Part shown: positions 17,752 through 27,440 of the stretch, piece after piece
Layout of the letters: every line of letters begins with the position of its first letter
How positions within the stretch are numbered: position 1 is the stretch's first letter
NCBI GenBank assembly: GCA_963678555.2
Contig: CAXXJA010000001.1
Span: 186,001 to 250,000, forward strand
Reading direction: 5' to 3'
DNA: 64,000 nt
Source: SABI01 sp963678555
GTDB lineage: Bacteria; Spirochaetota; Spirochaetia; Sphaerochaetales; Sphaerochaetaceae
Program-made: the position numbers and the translations under genes
The notes under the pieces: model-generated
Database searches by the model: none
What the model was told of the DNA's origin: nothing
Seen by the model: only the letters and a program-made list of their open reading frames with translations

Positions 17752-18957
17752 TTGGATAAGAACCTGAAACAGTATTTTGAGGAAAAGAATATTGATTTCA
17801 CTTGTAATGAAGTTCTAGAGAACTGGATCATTGATAAAGCAAAAAAAGCAGGTCAACTCAAATTGATAACCCACAATGGGAAATATACGCATACTGGTGT
17901 CAAGAAGAATGTAGGATACCTTGTTCGCGAAATCCCGAGGGCTGATGATGGATACCTTAGAACAGGAAACTGCGAGTTTATTCAGCGTGGGAATCTAAAC
18001 CAGATGGACTGCTTTGGTAATGCCGCAGCTCTTCCAGTCTATGGATTTATTTCGCTCATCCTTGAGGATGGAAGGTCTGTCATTGATCATGTGGAGGAAC
18101 AATCCATCTATCTGAAAGACTCACTGGGTTTAGAAGATTCTCTTTATCAGGCAGTCTGTGAAGAATTTCTTAAGATCTTTCCAGAAGAAAAGGAAGTTCA
18201 TACAAGTAAACTCGTTAAGCAGGTATATTTCCCAATTAAAGATGATTCGTATCATCTGCTTTCCATTCTGACACCTTCATCTATCGTCTCAGAGTTAAAA
18301 GATCGACTTGATTCAATGTGGAGGTTTTCTACGGAACGTAAGGAGGGTAAGGAGGCTAGACGAAAAGGAGTTTTCCACAATGGGTACGCTGATTTTTATG
18401 ACATCACTGAAGTTAGATACGGAGGAACTAAGGCGCAGAATGTAGGAATCCTGAATAGTATGCATAGGGGGACATCCTACTTTCTTGCATCTCTTCCTCC
18501 TTCAATTGAAGAGAGAAGTATTAGGCTCCCGAGGTATGATTTTTTTAGAAACAGCCTCCCCCGATATTACTTTGAATCACTTTATCACTCCCTTTATAAG
18601 ATTTTCTCTACTTCCTACAATTCTAAGATGATACGAGATTCACGTGATTCTTTATACGATGAAATCTTCAATCGGGTTGTAGGTTTTTCCTGGAGAATTC
18701 GAGGGGAAACGAGTGGCTGGTCTGATAGAGTACAGTACTCTCATCTCCCGATGCACCAGAAAATCTGGCTTGATGACGCTTACAAGGAAGAACGTTTTCA
18801 ATCAAATGCATGGATAACGCCTATTGTTGAAGAAATTTCCAGATGGATGATCTTGTATACACCTAGAGGAAGGAATCGGAAAGAAAATCCTTTGGGGGAA
18901 GATGAATACATCCATGTCAGAGACCTGATTGAACAGGTTAAGGAGGCTCTTTTGTGA
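17752..18957 (+). CDS. csy1: Cas8f (Csy1), type I-F Cascade large subunit
   Basis: 401 aa from a TTG start with a strong GGAGG six bases upstream. Csy1 members are divergent. The supporting pieces are the position between cas2-3 and csy2, the conserved stretch YLRTGNCEFIQRGNLNQMDCFGNAAALPVYGFISL, and FHNGYADFYDITEVRYGGTKAQNVGILNS. It binds the 5' handle and PAM with Cas5f and recruits Cas2-3. The stop overlaps the csy2 GTG by four bases. Confidence 0.9.
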   Translation: MDKNLKQYFEEKNIDFTCNEVLENWIIDKAKKAGQLKLITHNGKYTHTGVKKNVGYLVREIPRADDGYLRTGNCEFIQRGNLNQMDCFGNAAALPVYGFISLILEDGRSVIDHVEEQSIYLKDSLGLEDSLYQAVCEEFLKIFPEEKEVHTSKLVKQVYFPIKDDSYHLLSILTPSSIVSELKDRLDSMWRFSTERKEGKEARRKGVFHNGYADFYDITEVRYGGTKAQNVGILNSMHRGTSYFLASLPPSIEERSIRLPRYDFFRNSLPRYYFESLYHSLYKIFSTSYNSKMIRDSRDSLYDEIFNRVVGFSWRIRGETSGWSDRVQYSHLPMHQKIWLDDAYKEERFQSNAWITPIVEEISRWMILYTPRGRNRKENPLGEDEYIHVRDLIEQVKEALL

Positions 18958-19835
18958 AGAAAGTCATTGTATTGCCGAATATCAGCATTCAACATGCAAA
19001 TGCTTTTTCCAGTCCCTACACTATAGGGTTTCCCGCTATGACAGCCTGGCTTGGTGCCGTCCATGCACTTCAGAGATTGGTATTAGAAGAAGATCAACTG
19101 TCAGAAATTAAGTTTACCCGGACAGGGATTGTTTCTCATCAATTCCACATGGATGTTTATAGAAATTCGGCCATGGATCTAAATTCTATCGTTGGTATGG
19201 CTGTTCCTCTGGAGTCTGATGGGAACCGTGCGGCATTTATTGAAGAGGCGCGTTGCTCGTTAAAGGTTTCCCTTATTCTCGAAGTGGACGGAATGACACC
19301 CATTATTCCAAGTCCGTTAAAAACCATCCTAAAGCACCTTCTTTTTTCTAAGATTAAGTTGGCGGGTGGTGATATTCTTCGAATGGAAGAGCCTGAAATT
19401 TTTGATATGAAGGATGAAACAGAATTCTCTCGTTTTAAAAGATTCATAATGCCTGGCTATGTGCTTGTTGAAAAACGGTCTTTAGTAAAAAACCTGATGG
19501 AGAAGAAGAATATTGATGCTATGGAAGCAATTATGGAACTGGTACAGGTCTGGAATTCTCCAATCGATGAATCAGGTAAAGAATGGAAGGCAGAAAAGAT
19601 CTCTCCAGGCTGGCTAATACCAATCGCCTGTGGCTATCAGGGGATATCACCCTTCACACGTTCTGCTTTCGAGAGAGATGAGGAGACACCCCATAGATTT
19701 GCCGAGAGCATTGTAACCATGGGAGAATTCTTAATGCCGTACAGACTTAAGACGTTCGATGATGCCCTCTGGGCGTATGACTATGACCAAGAAAAATCAC
19801 TATATATCTGTTCAAATGAACCAATAGGAGAATAA
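18954..19835 (+). CDS. csy2: Cas5f (Csy2), type I-F Cascade subunit
   Basis: 293 aa, GTG start overlapping the csy1 stop. The N-terminus VIVLPNISIQHANAFSSPYTIGFPAMTAWLGAVHAL is the typical Csy2 opening. GYVLVEKRSLV and IACGYQGISPF are also family-like. It caps the 5' end of the crRNA in the Csy complex together with Csy1. The csy3 start follows two bases after the stop. Confidence 0.93.
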   Translation: MKKVIVLPNISIQHANAFSSPYTIGFPAMTAWLGAVHALQRLVLEEDQLSEIKFTRTGIVSHQFHMDVYRNSAMDLNSIVGMAVPLESDGNRAAFIEEARCSLKVSLILEVDGMTPIIPSPLKTILKHLLFSKIKLAGGDILRMEEPEIFDMKDETEFSRFKRFIMPGYVLVEKRSLVKNLMEKKNIDAMEAIMELVQVWNSPIDESGKEWKAEKISPGWLIPIACGYQGISPFTRSAFERDEETPHRFAESIVTMGEFLMPYRLKTFDDALWAYDYDQEKSLYICSNEPIGE

Positions 19836-19837
19836 TT

Positions 19838-20848
19838 ATGAAGAAGATCACAGCCTCTGTCCTTGCCTTTGAGAAAAAACTTGTTCCCTCATCAGGTTAT
19901 CTGTATGGAACGAACTGGGAAAATCGGTTCGAGAAAGCATTACCACTTGCACTGAATGAAAAATCAGTCCGCGGCACGATTTCAAACAGGTTGAAAAAGG
20001 ATACTATGAACGACCCTGCAAAACTGGACGCAGCGGTTGAGAAAGCAAACCTTCAAGTCGTTGATAGTTGTTCCTTAGGGATAACAGAGGATACTCTTAA
20101 TATGACGTTTACCCTCAGAATTCTTGGTAATGTTGGGGTGCCTTCGGCTTGTAATAACTCGGAAATGCAAACCGCTTTAACAAGAATGATGAAAGGTTAT
20201 GCTTCACATAGTAACTATGAGGAGTTGGGAATAAGATACGCAACAAACCTGGCCAATGGTCGGTTCTTCTGGCGAAACCGGGTAGGTGCGGAACAGGTGG
20301 AGATTCTCATAAGAGCTCCATACCTCGGAAAAACATGGACTTTCAATGCATACGATTACTCTCTTAACTCTTTCGATACACGTGATGAGCAACTGCTTGA
20401 CCTTGCTAAGGACATCTCTTCCACCTTCTCAGACATAGATTCTTACCTGTTTCTTGAAATCAGTGCATTTGCCCAGATAGGATTTGGACAAGAGGTCTAC
20501 CCAAGTGAAGAGCTGGTTCTCGGTAAACAGAAGAACGATAAGAGCAAGATACTATTCCATGTGGACAATCAAGCTGCTCTTCACTCGCAGAAGATCGGAA
20601 ATGCTCTCCGCACAATCGATACATGGTATCCAGAAGACGAACATATGAATATTGGACCAATTGCGGCTGAGCCGTATGGTGCGGTGACAAATCTAGGAAA
20701 AGCCTTCAGAAATCCATCAAATAAGAAAGACTTTTTTTCACTTTTTGATCGCATGGTCACCGAGCAATCACTCCCTGACTCGGATGATGAACATTACGTA
20801 GTGAGTGTTCTCATACGCGGTGGAGTATTTGGCGAAAAAGAGAAGTAG
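19838..20848 (+). CDS. csy3: Cas7f (Csy3), type I-F Cascade backbone
   Basis: 336 aa, ATG with AGGAG nine bases upstream. Opening VLAFEKKLVPSSGYLYGTNWE, then CNNSEMQTALTRMMKGYASHSNYEELGIRYATNLANGRFFWRNRVGAEQVEI, both Csy3 signatures. Six copies coat the crRNA spacer to form the backbone of the surveillance complex. It lies between csy2 and cas6f in canonical order. Confidence 0.95.
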   Translation: MKKITASVLAFEKKLVPSSGYLYGTNWENRFEKALPLALNEKSVRGTISNRLKKDTMNDPAKLDAAVEKANLQVVDSCSLGITEDTLNMTFTLRILGNVGVPSACNNSEMQTALTRMMKGYASHSNYEELGIRYATNLANGRFFWRNRVGAEQVEILIRAPYLGKTWTFNAYDYSLNSFDTRDEQLLDLAKDISSTFSDIDSYLFLEISAFAQIGFGQEVYPSEELVLGKQKNDKSKILFHVDNQAALHSQKIGNALRTIDTWYPEDEHMNIGPIAAEPYGAVTNLGKAFRNPSNKKDFFSLFDRMVTEQSLPDSDDEHYVVSVLIRGGVFGEKEK

Positions 20849-20856
20849 GAGGCCCC

Positions 20857-21432
20857 ATGCAGTATATTGAATTTACCATGATCCCTTCCTCAGAGATTCC
20901 AGCCGAATATATCTGGAGTAAGGTCTTTCACAGGATCCATACCCTCTTCGTAACTATCAATGACAAAACAGGAGATGTCCCTTTAGGGTTTGGCTTTCCT
21001 GACTATTCAATGGATCCTCCCTCAATGGGGGTTAAGCTCCGGCTGTTTGCTGAGGATCCTGATCTATTAAGACAACTCGAAATACAATCCGTGCTGAGAC
21101 CTTTTTCAGATTATTGTCATATAAGTAATATTCGCGATGTTCCTCGTCAGGTAAAAGGGTACGTAGAGTATAAAAGGTATCAACCTAAAACTTCATTTGA
21201 TCGAATGGTAAGGCGAAAGGCTAAACGAAACAATCTTTCACTGGAAGAGGCCGAAATCTTGTTCCAGGGTTTTCAGGAGGAAGTATGCTTGTTACCTTAT
21301 ATCAAACTAAGAAGTCATAGTTCTAACCAATCATTTTCTTTGTTTATCAAGAAAAATGAAACTAGTCAGATAACTGGTTTTAGCTTCAGTACTTATGGTC
21401 TTAGCAAAAAAGGAGCTGTTCCTGATTTCTAA
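20857..21432 (+). CDS. cas6f: Cas6f (Csy4), crRNA-processing endoribonuclease
   Basis: 191 aa, ATG with AGGAGG just upstream. Opening YIEFTMIPSSEIPAEYIWSKVFHRIHTLF includes the likely catalytic His near residue 28. It ends with SFSTYGLSKKGAVPDF, the conserved Csy4 C-terminus. It cleaves the array transcript at the 3' base of the repeat hairpin, leaving an 8-nt handle (CTTAGAAA in DNA terms) on each crRNA. The array starts 69 bases downstream. Confidence 0.93.
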   Translation: MQYIEFTMIPSSEIPAEYIWSKVFHRIHTLFVTINDKTGDVPLGFGFPDYSMDPPSMGVKLRLFAEDPDLLRQLEIQSVLRPFSDYCHISNIRDVPRQVKGYVEYKRYQPKTSFDRMVRRKAKRNNLSLEEAEILFQGFQEEVCLLPYIKLRSHSSNQSFSLFIKKNETSQITGFSFSTYGLSKKGAVPDF

Positions 21433-21501
21433 TACATTGGTAATCTGACAATATTGAATCTATTTATTTTAAGCAGAAGGAGTAAATAGAATATATTTAC
21501 C
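21433..21501 (+). promoter_or_regulatory. CRISPR leader (A+T-rich)
   Basis: 69 bp between the cas6f stop and the first repeat, strongly A+T-rich (AATATTGAATCTATTTATTTT). Placement next to cas6f identifies the leader-proximal, newest-spacer end. No separate promoter is convincing, so the array may be read through from the cas operon. Confidence 0.65.
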
Positions 21502-23391
21502 GTTATCTGCCGCATAGGCAGCTTAGAAAAGACGGTCTCCTGATCTATCTCAACGGTCTCGGTTATCTGCCGCATAGGCAGCTTAGAAATCTTTTCGCTG
21601 TTGTGCCATTTCCCCTACATCGTTATCTGCCGCATAGGCAGCTTAGAAATTGTCGATGCGCCAACATCACAGGGGCTTTCTGTTATCTGCCGCATAGGCA
21701 GCTTAGAAATCGATGCGCCAACATCACAAGGGCATCTTTTTGTTATCTGCCGCATAGGCAGCTTAGAAATAAAATTATGTAATAAAAGGATATAGGATTT
21801 TGTTATCTGCCGCATAGGCAGCTTAGAAATCTGGAATCCCCCGGAAACCTACGTTTTTTGAGTTATCTGCCGCATAGGCAGCTTAGAAATTCAATCCATA
21901 AAATCACAAGGCATCCCTTCCGTTATCTGCCGCATAGGCAGCTTAGAAAAGAATGGCTTCTTTTCTCTGTTCTGCCATTTCGTTATCTGCCGCATAGGCA
22001 GCTTAGAAATACCCACCTACCTATACCTGCATACCTGATCCGTTATCTGCCGCATAGGCAGCTTAGAAAAGGTATGATGCAGAGCATGATGCGGCAGAAG
22101 TAGTTATCTGCCGCATAGGCAGCTTAGAAATTTCCTTTTTCGATAGTGGCTGTTTTTTGTATGTTATCTGCCGCATAGGCAGCTTAGAAATTTCCCCCAT
22201 TATTGCACCCTTTTTGAAATTCGTTATCTGCCGCATAGGCAGCTTAGAAACATTCATGTTGATAAACGAGCCTTTCCCCCATGTTATCTGCCGCATAGGC
22301 AGCTTAGAAATCCGGCTCTGTAAAGTTCCATCACTTTTTTATGTTATCTGCCGCATAGGCAGCTTAGAAACAAGTCAACGCTTTATCGCTATAAGCTATA
22401 TCGTTATCTGCCGCATAGGCAGCTTAGAAACATCTATTTGATACGCTACAACGTGTATCTTAGTTATCTGCCGCATAGGCAGCTTAGAAAGTATCTCATG
22501 TATGGTACGGATAGCCTGATCGGTTATCTGCCGCATAGGCAGCTTAGAAATCTCCTCCCGTGGAGCTGCCGACGGGATCGCCGTTATCTGCCGCATAGGC
22601 AGCTTAGAAAGAGCGCATGGAGTCCAAAACGTGCGGCGAGATGTTATCTGCCGCATAGGCAGCTTAGAAAGCATCGATCAGCCGCGCGACTTCAGTTGCA
22701 TCGTTATCTGCCGCATAGGCAGCTTAGAAAGATATCGACCCGGCAGCATACACGGAGCTGCTGTTATCTGCCGCATAGGCAGCTTAGAAAAGCTGCAGCA
22801 CTTGCTTAGATACGAGCATACTGTTATCTGCCGCATAGGCAGCTTAGAAATATACACCGAGCAGGATATCAGGGATACATACGTTATCTGCCGCATAGGC
22901 AGCTTAGAAATTCCTGATATACACAAGATGTGTCTCGATTTCGTTATCTGCCGCATAGGCAGCTTAGAAAAGATCCCGCCTGCTGGTTGCTGCCCGGTGT
23001 TATGTTATCTGCCGCATAGGCAGCTTAGAAAACCAGCTGCATCATGCGTGTTCCGTACGTTTCGTTATCTGCCGCATAGGCAGCTTAGAAAACTATCGAA
23101 AAAGGAAAAGTAAAGGTTAACAAGTTATCTGCCGCATAGGCAGCTTAGAAATGCGGACAGAGATAAACAGTTCGTCCGGATGCGTTATCTGCCGCATAGG
23201 CAGCTTAGAAATATTGCTTCCAGAATTGCCTCTTTTCGCTGTTGTTATCTGCCGCATAGGCAGCTTAGAAAAATAGTGGTGTATCGTATGTCATAATTGA
23301 TGGGTTATCTGCCGCATAGGCAGCTTAGAAATCAGTTGCTTTTTAGTGACTGCCCACCAATTGGTTATCTGCCGCATAGGCAGCTTAGAAA
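21502..23391 (+). CRISPR. Type I-F CRISPR array, 32 repeats and 31 spacers
   Basis: The 28-bp repeat begins GTTATCTGCC, contains the hairpin CTGCC-GCATA-GGCAG and ends CTTAGAAA, the I-F handle. I counted 32 copies without a base change, including the last. They start at 21502 with period 60, then at 22103 with period 60, then at 23004 with period 60. There are 31 spacers, 29 of 32 nt and two of 33 nt (22070-22102 and 22971-23003). Several spacers overlap each other in sequence (see findings). Uniform repeats and an intact cas set suggest an active system. Apparent ORFs across the array are repeat artefacts. Confidence 0.98.
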
Positions 23392-23564
23392 GATACAGAT
23401 AGCAATGTCGCAAAACACCTCAGGAGCCTGTGTCCAGACATATTTGCAACTTCTTTTCAAATTGCAAACTCAAGTATACGTGATCCCTCAGGACAGATCA
23501 CAACGTTGGAGGGATATGTAAAACAATGATGTATTGCATGAAATTCCCCTCCTCCAGTGTAAAA

Positions 23565-23591
23565 CAGGACACCGCAAGAAACGGTGCCCTG
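23565..23591 (-). terminator. Predicted terminator of the DUF1207-like gene
   Basis: On the minus strand CAGGGCACCG and CGGTGTCCTG form a stem with one mismatch around a 7-nt loop, followed by TTTT. It lies 26 bases after the stop of the 315-aa gene and also faces the end of the CRISPR array, which it could insulate. The stretch 23392-23564 after the last repeat holds no ORF. Confidence 0.6.
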
Positions 23592-23616
23592 TAGTGAATC
23601 GAGGTGTACGTATGGT

Positions 23617-24564
23617 CTACCTCTCGACGCTGATCGATATTCCGGAGAACTGCTCTCTCCTGTTGTAGAAGTTATTCATGATCGACCTTCCGTCGTACTG
23701 GTTCATCGCAACTCTCAGTTTCACCCCTTCAACTGGGCCTTTCACCTCCAGACCGTATTCCACTGAATAACTCGGCATCCAGGCGAGCTCTTCCCAGTAG
23801 CTCACATGTGCTGCCCCGAACAGCCGCAACCCGAAGAGTTCCGGTGTCTTCACCTCTGCACCGATTGCAAACCAGGAGATTGCATCGCGTACAGGTTTTA
23901 TCTGCCGTGAACCCAGCGGGTCTTCTCCGGGCCAGAAGAAGTAGTAGTCACCATAGAGCAGCAGGGTATCGTCCAGCCAGGTGGTTTCGAACAGGTTGAA
24001 CGGTTTGAAGGCCAGAGAGACCCCGAAATCGTCCCTGACATAGGCTGAGGAAAGGAGGTTGGCGGTAGGATCGTAGTCGATGGATACATCTCCGTCACCA
24101 TGCGTATCGATCTCGTCTCCTGCATGGGTGCAGATATGATGCCGGGAGATTCTCGCACTGAGCCAGTCGACGGGTGCCAGCACCAGTCCTACCGAGTAGA
24201 TTCCGTCCATCCCGAGGAAATCATTGCTGCTGCCTTCCATGAACATGGGAATGGTCAGCCAGAGGTCAAGTTGAACACCAATGTCGGGATTATCACTTTT
24301 CCTGAAAGAAAAGAGGGAAAAGCGGGTTCCTGCCGTGATATCAAGTCTCTCGTCAGAGTCAAGAGCGACTTCATTGATGCTCAGACTCCTTGCATCAGCA
24401 GAAAAGCGGGGGGAGAAGGGATCTGCAATATAATTGGGATAGAAGAACATATCATCAATCAGGTGGAATTCCCACCCTGTGTTGAAGATGTCGACAGCTG
24501 CAAGAGGAGCAGTGACCATTACGGCTAACACAATCAGTACACACACGATTACTTGTTTTTTCAT
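23617..24564 (-). CDS. Exported DUF1207-like protein
   Basis: 315 aa with a signal peptide (MKKQVIVCVLIVLAVMVTAP, cleavage near LAA-VD). The segment FYPNYIADPFSPRFSADA, the strand-rich centre and ARISRHHICTHAGDEID resemble DUF1207 outer-membrane proteins (ADPRxPRFSA and YHxSSHLGDEF patterns, recalled from memory). Alternating aromatic strands suggest a barrel. The start overlaps the stop of the Kelch lipoprotein gene by four bases, so the two form an operon and may work together at the cell surface. Confidence 0.7.
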   Translation of the reverse strand: MKKQVIVCVLIVLAVMVTAPLAAVDIFNTGWEFHLIDDMFFYPNYIADPFSPRFSADARSLSINEVALDSDERLDITAGTRFSLFSFRKSDNPDIGVQLDLWLTIPMFMEGSSNDFLGMDGIYSVGLVLAPVDWLSARISRHHICTHAGDEIDTHGDGDVSIDYDPTANLLSSAYVRDDFGVSLAFKPFNLFETTWLDDTLLLYGDYYFFWPGEDPLGSRQIKPVRDAISWFAIGAEVKTPELFGLRLFGAAHVSYWEELAWMPSYSVEYGLEVKGPVEGVKLRVAMNQYDGRSIMNNFYNRREQFSGISISVER

Positions 24565-25697
24565 AGTGATGCCTCCACCTCAGCTGTATATACATCGTTT
24601 TCAGGACCCGAATAGGACCATCCTCCCAGTACCCAGATCTTCTCACCCGAGCCATCGTCAAACAGTTCAGCTGTATACCCTCTTCTCGGCCCGAATCCTG
24701 AGTCGTCGGAATCCAGAACCCATGCATCTGAGGTATGCTGATAGGTCCATGTCGAGTAGACCTCCCGGTGATCCATATCATACTCTCTGCGTATTTCCAC
24801 ACCACTGAACAGAAACAGTTTTCCCTGATACGGAACCATCTTCATCAGAGCCCGATTATTATACGGATATCCCGGGCGGTTGGTTTTTTCAACAACCCCT
24901 GTTGACGTGTCGAATACCCTCATCTTCTCCCAGTCATCCTTGTCGACCTGAGCAATCTCATAATCGGGAGTATACCCACCCTGGATATAGATATCGGACC
25001 CGACTTTCGTCACAGCCATGCCAGAGCGTCTGCCCAGGATTTCTCTGCTCTCTTCGGACAATGAGACCTCACTCCAGTTTTCACCGTCGGTTGATTTCCA
25101 GATATCATCATAGTAGTAGGTTCCGTATTTCATACCGCCGATGACAAAAATGGTATCGACTCCTCCTACCTCGACAACAACCGCACTATGGTAGGCTCTC
25201 TTCCCGAAAGGAGCATCCGTGAGCTTTGTCCAGGTTTCGCCGTCAGCAGACTGCCAGACATCATTCATATAATGGTCGGTATCGTGCGTATTGGATGCCT
25301 CCTCATCAACTGCATAGCCGCCTATCAGGATCATCTTGTCCCCAAGGACGACCACCGCGTGGCCGGTCCTTCCGTGCCAGGGAGCATCCATGGTTGCCAT
25401 TTCCCACGTCTGTCCATCAGAGGAATACCACACATCCTCCAGGTAACTGTCCTTCTGGATTCCCTGATACCCGTAGCCCCCGAGGATCCACAGAGCATCG
25501 TTGAAGACCACTGATGCATGCTTATACCGGCTGACCCAGTCGTTCGAGGAAGAAACCTCAGTCCAGGTCAGCTCACCATCGTACTCTGTACTACCGTATT
25601 TGTTGTCAGGCGGATAGGTAGACCATGAGTCACAACCTGTAAACACGACCAACAGGATAAGCGTAAGACCAAGCAATACTACCCGTTTTTTTTTCAC
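24561..25697 (-). CDS. Kelch-repeat lipoprotein
   Basis: 378 aa from a GTG with GGAGG seven bases upstream. Signal peptide with lipobox (LLVVFTGC, Cys about residue 22) predicts a membrane-anchored lipoprotein. The body is a run of Kelch repeats: WILGGYGYQGIQKDSYLEDVWYSSDGQTW, ILIGGYAVDEE...NDVWQSADGETW, FVIGGMKYGTYYYDDIWKSTDGENW and WVLGGWSYSGPENDVY. These form a beta-propeller, likely a protein- or glycan-binding surface. Paired with the DUF1207-like gene downstream. Confidence 0.85.
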   Translation of the reverse strand: MKKKRVVLLGLTLILLVVFTGCDSWSTYPPDNKYGSTEYDGELTWTEVSSSNDWVSRYKHASVVFNDALWILGGYGYQGIQKDSYLEDVWYSSDGQTWEMATMDAPWHGRTGHAVVVLGDKMILIGGYAVDEEASNTHDTDHYMNDVWQSADGETWTKLTDAPFGKRAYHSAVVVEVGGVDTIFVIGGMKYGTYYYDDIWKSTDGENWSEVSLSEESREILGRRSGMAVTKVGSDIYIQGGYTPDYEIAQVDKDDWEKMRVFDTSTGVVEKTNRPGYPYNNRALMKMVPYQGKLFLFSGVEIRREYDMDHREVYSTWTYQHTSDAWVLDSDDSGFGPRRGYTAELFDDGSGEKIWVLGGWSYSGPENDVYTAEVEASL

Positions 25698-26002
25698 ACA
25701 AAACCTCCGCTATATAAAAACGTTTTTTTCACATGCAAGGATATCTGCACCATCTGATCGTTACTCCCTGTTGCCGGGAAGACACAAGATGGAATCGATA
25801 AAGATATGGACCTCGTATATGTGGATAAAGCCTACCATACTTACTGCCTGAAGGAAACTCTCCAAGTGAATATACTTCGTATGCTGCGAGGGTTGAACGG
25901 GAGTGCGGGTATGCTCGGTGACCGAAGGGGGACGGAGCAACCGGGTTGCGATTCTCACTGTTCTCAGGATGTATACCTGCGAGTAGTATACTCCTGAGTA
26001 TA
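25698..26002. other. Gap holding a partial copy of the ATPase promoter palindrome
   Basis: No credible gene. At 25981-25993 GAGTAGTATACTC repeats, with one change, the palindrome core (27445-27457) in front of the neighbouring ATPase gene, here just beyond that gene's 3' end. The remainder shows nothing recognisable. Confidence 0.6.
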
Positions 26003-27409
26003 TTAAATGCCAGTTTTTTCGAGTGTGAAGAGATCTGCGAGATTCACAAGCTGAACACCTTCCTTCTGTGCTCTTTTCTCAACCTGTGCTGTGAATCCCG
26101 ACTTACTGAACAGGAAATAGTAGCGCTGCGTGTATCTCGTAAAGATCTCTGTAGCCTGGAAAAAATCGCGATACTCATCCATGCCGAACGGTCTGTTACG
26201 ATATTTGCATTCACAGAATAATGCTGAATCACCTGTTGTATCAATGGCAAGAATATCGATATCATCCTGTTTTCGGGTTTTTGGGTTTGTTCCCCACCAC
26301 CGCCCGATCTGAGCAGGGACAAAGGGTAAGGTGCGATTCTTTGCTCTGCGTTTCAGATATTCCATACATATCTGCTCAAATACATATCCCATGTAAACGG
26401 GAAGAGCAGTGACTATCTCCTGTGCCGATTCATCTTCACCGAGCAGTTCATAATAGGTCGCGTTCGAGAAGACGAAGTGATACCAGAAGAGGAAGAAATT
26501 ATCAGTGATCTGATACAGAGAACGTCGACTCGAAGGTTTTTCGCCACTTGGTGTGCGTTTTTCGATGAGCCTCATACGTTTGAGTATCTGTATATACTTG
26601 GAGCATTTTGTTGTTTCTTCATGGATACTTTGTGCAATTTCATTCAGGCGACTCGCACCGGATGCGATTGCTTCAAAGATACTGTTGTATACTCCAGGTT
26701 CACGTAGTTCCATCTTCAGCAGATTCTGTGTTTCATCTTTCAGGAAAGAACCGGTACGGAGAATGTGAAGTGAGATATTCCGTGCGATGCTCGAGGTATC
26801 TTTGAACCGCTCCAGATAGCAGGGAATTCCTCCAAGGATTCCGTATGCGAGGAGTTTTTCTTCATAGGAGTAATCAGGAAAGAACAAAGAACTCGTCAGA
26901 TAGTCGAATCCACGCAGTTCAAGATTGCTCGTTGCACGTCCATATAATGGACTCTTTGATCCCATCACCTTCGATTCCATGAAATGTACGCTGGAGCCAC
27001 AGAGAATCACAAAAATATTCTTCTCCTTCCATGCATGATCTATCACATGCTGCAGGCGTGACATGATAGATTCATTAGCCTCTGCTATATAGGGGAATTC
27101 GTCTATTATGAGTGTTATCCTTTCATCAGATAGTTGAGAAGTGATAAAATCAAAGGCCGATTTCCAATCTGAGAAGGACCCGAATGCATTACCTGTGAAG
27201 TACCTCTGGACAGTATGTGAGAAATCAGAGAGGTTCATGCTGTCATTCTTGATTTGTGCTGAATAGAATAGTACAGGATGGGTCTTCGCAAATTCCTTAA
27301 GGAGAGTAGTTTTCCCCGTCCGCCTTCTGCCGTACAGCACAAGGAACTCAAAAGAATCTGATGCATGTAAAGTATTTAGAAGAAGGAGCTCTTTTTCTCT
27401 TCCTATCAT
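26003..27409 (-). CDS. AAA ATPase with C-terminal DUF234/nuclease-like domain
   Basis: 468 aa. Walker A is LYGRRRTGKTTLL (about residue 25) and Walker B ITLIIDEFPYIAEAN (about 95); an arginine-rich switch region (MGSKSPLYGRATSNLELRGF) is typical of archaeal-type STAND-like ATPases. The C-terminal ECKYRNRPFGMDEYRDFF fits the DUF234, restriction-endonuclease-like domain of this family. Function in the family is unclear; a nucleoprotein or mobile-element role has been suggested. The ribosome site AAGGAG lies 7 bases before the ATG. A consensus promoter inside a palindrome precedes it. Confidence 0.85.
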   Translation of the reverse strand: MIGREKELLLLNTLHASDSFEFLVLYGRRRTGKTTLLKEFAKTHPVLFYSAQIKNDSMNLSDFSHTVQRYFTGNAFGSFSDWKSAFDFITSQLSDERITLIIDEFPYIAEANESIMSRLQHVIDHAWKEKNIFVILCGSSVHFMESKVMGSKSPLYGRATSNLELRGFDYLTSSLFFPDYSYEEKLLAYGILGGIPCYLERFKDTSSIARNISLHILRTGSFLKDETQNLLKMELREPGVYNSIFEAIASGASRLNEIAQSIHEETTKCSKYIQILKRMRLIEKRTPSGEKPSSRRSLYQITDNFFLFWYHFVFSNATYYELLGEDESAQEIVTALPVYMGYVFEQICMEYLKRRAKNRTLPFVPAQIGRWWGTNPKTRKQDDIDILAIDTTGDSALFCECKYRNRPFGMDEYRDFFQATEIFTRYTQRYYFLFSKSGFTAQVEKRAQKEGVQLVNLADLFTLEKTGI

Positions 27410-27440
27410 CTCCGTCTCCTTTTTTGACTAATTTATATAC

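Noticed and set aside
21502..23391. Self-targeting spacers against this window
   Set aside because: By eye no spacer matched any gene here; a systematic search of the full genome was not possible.
21601..23521. Open reading frames with repeated YLPHRQLR, VICRIGSLE or SKLPMRQIT units on both strands
   Set aside because: They are translations of the CRISPR repeat; the 60-bp period is a multiple of three, so all frames stay open.
25806..25997. 63-codon ORF on the plus strand between the Kelch and ATPase genes
   Set aside because: No ribosome site, no recognisable motif, and it overlaps the palindrome remnant.
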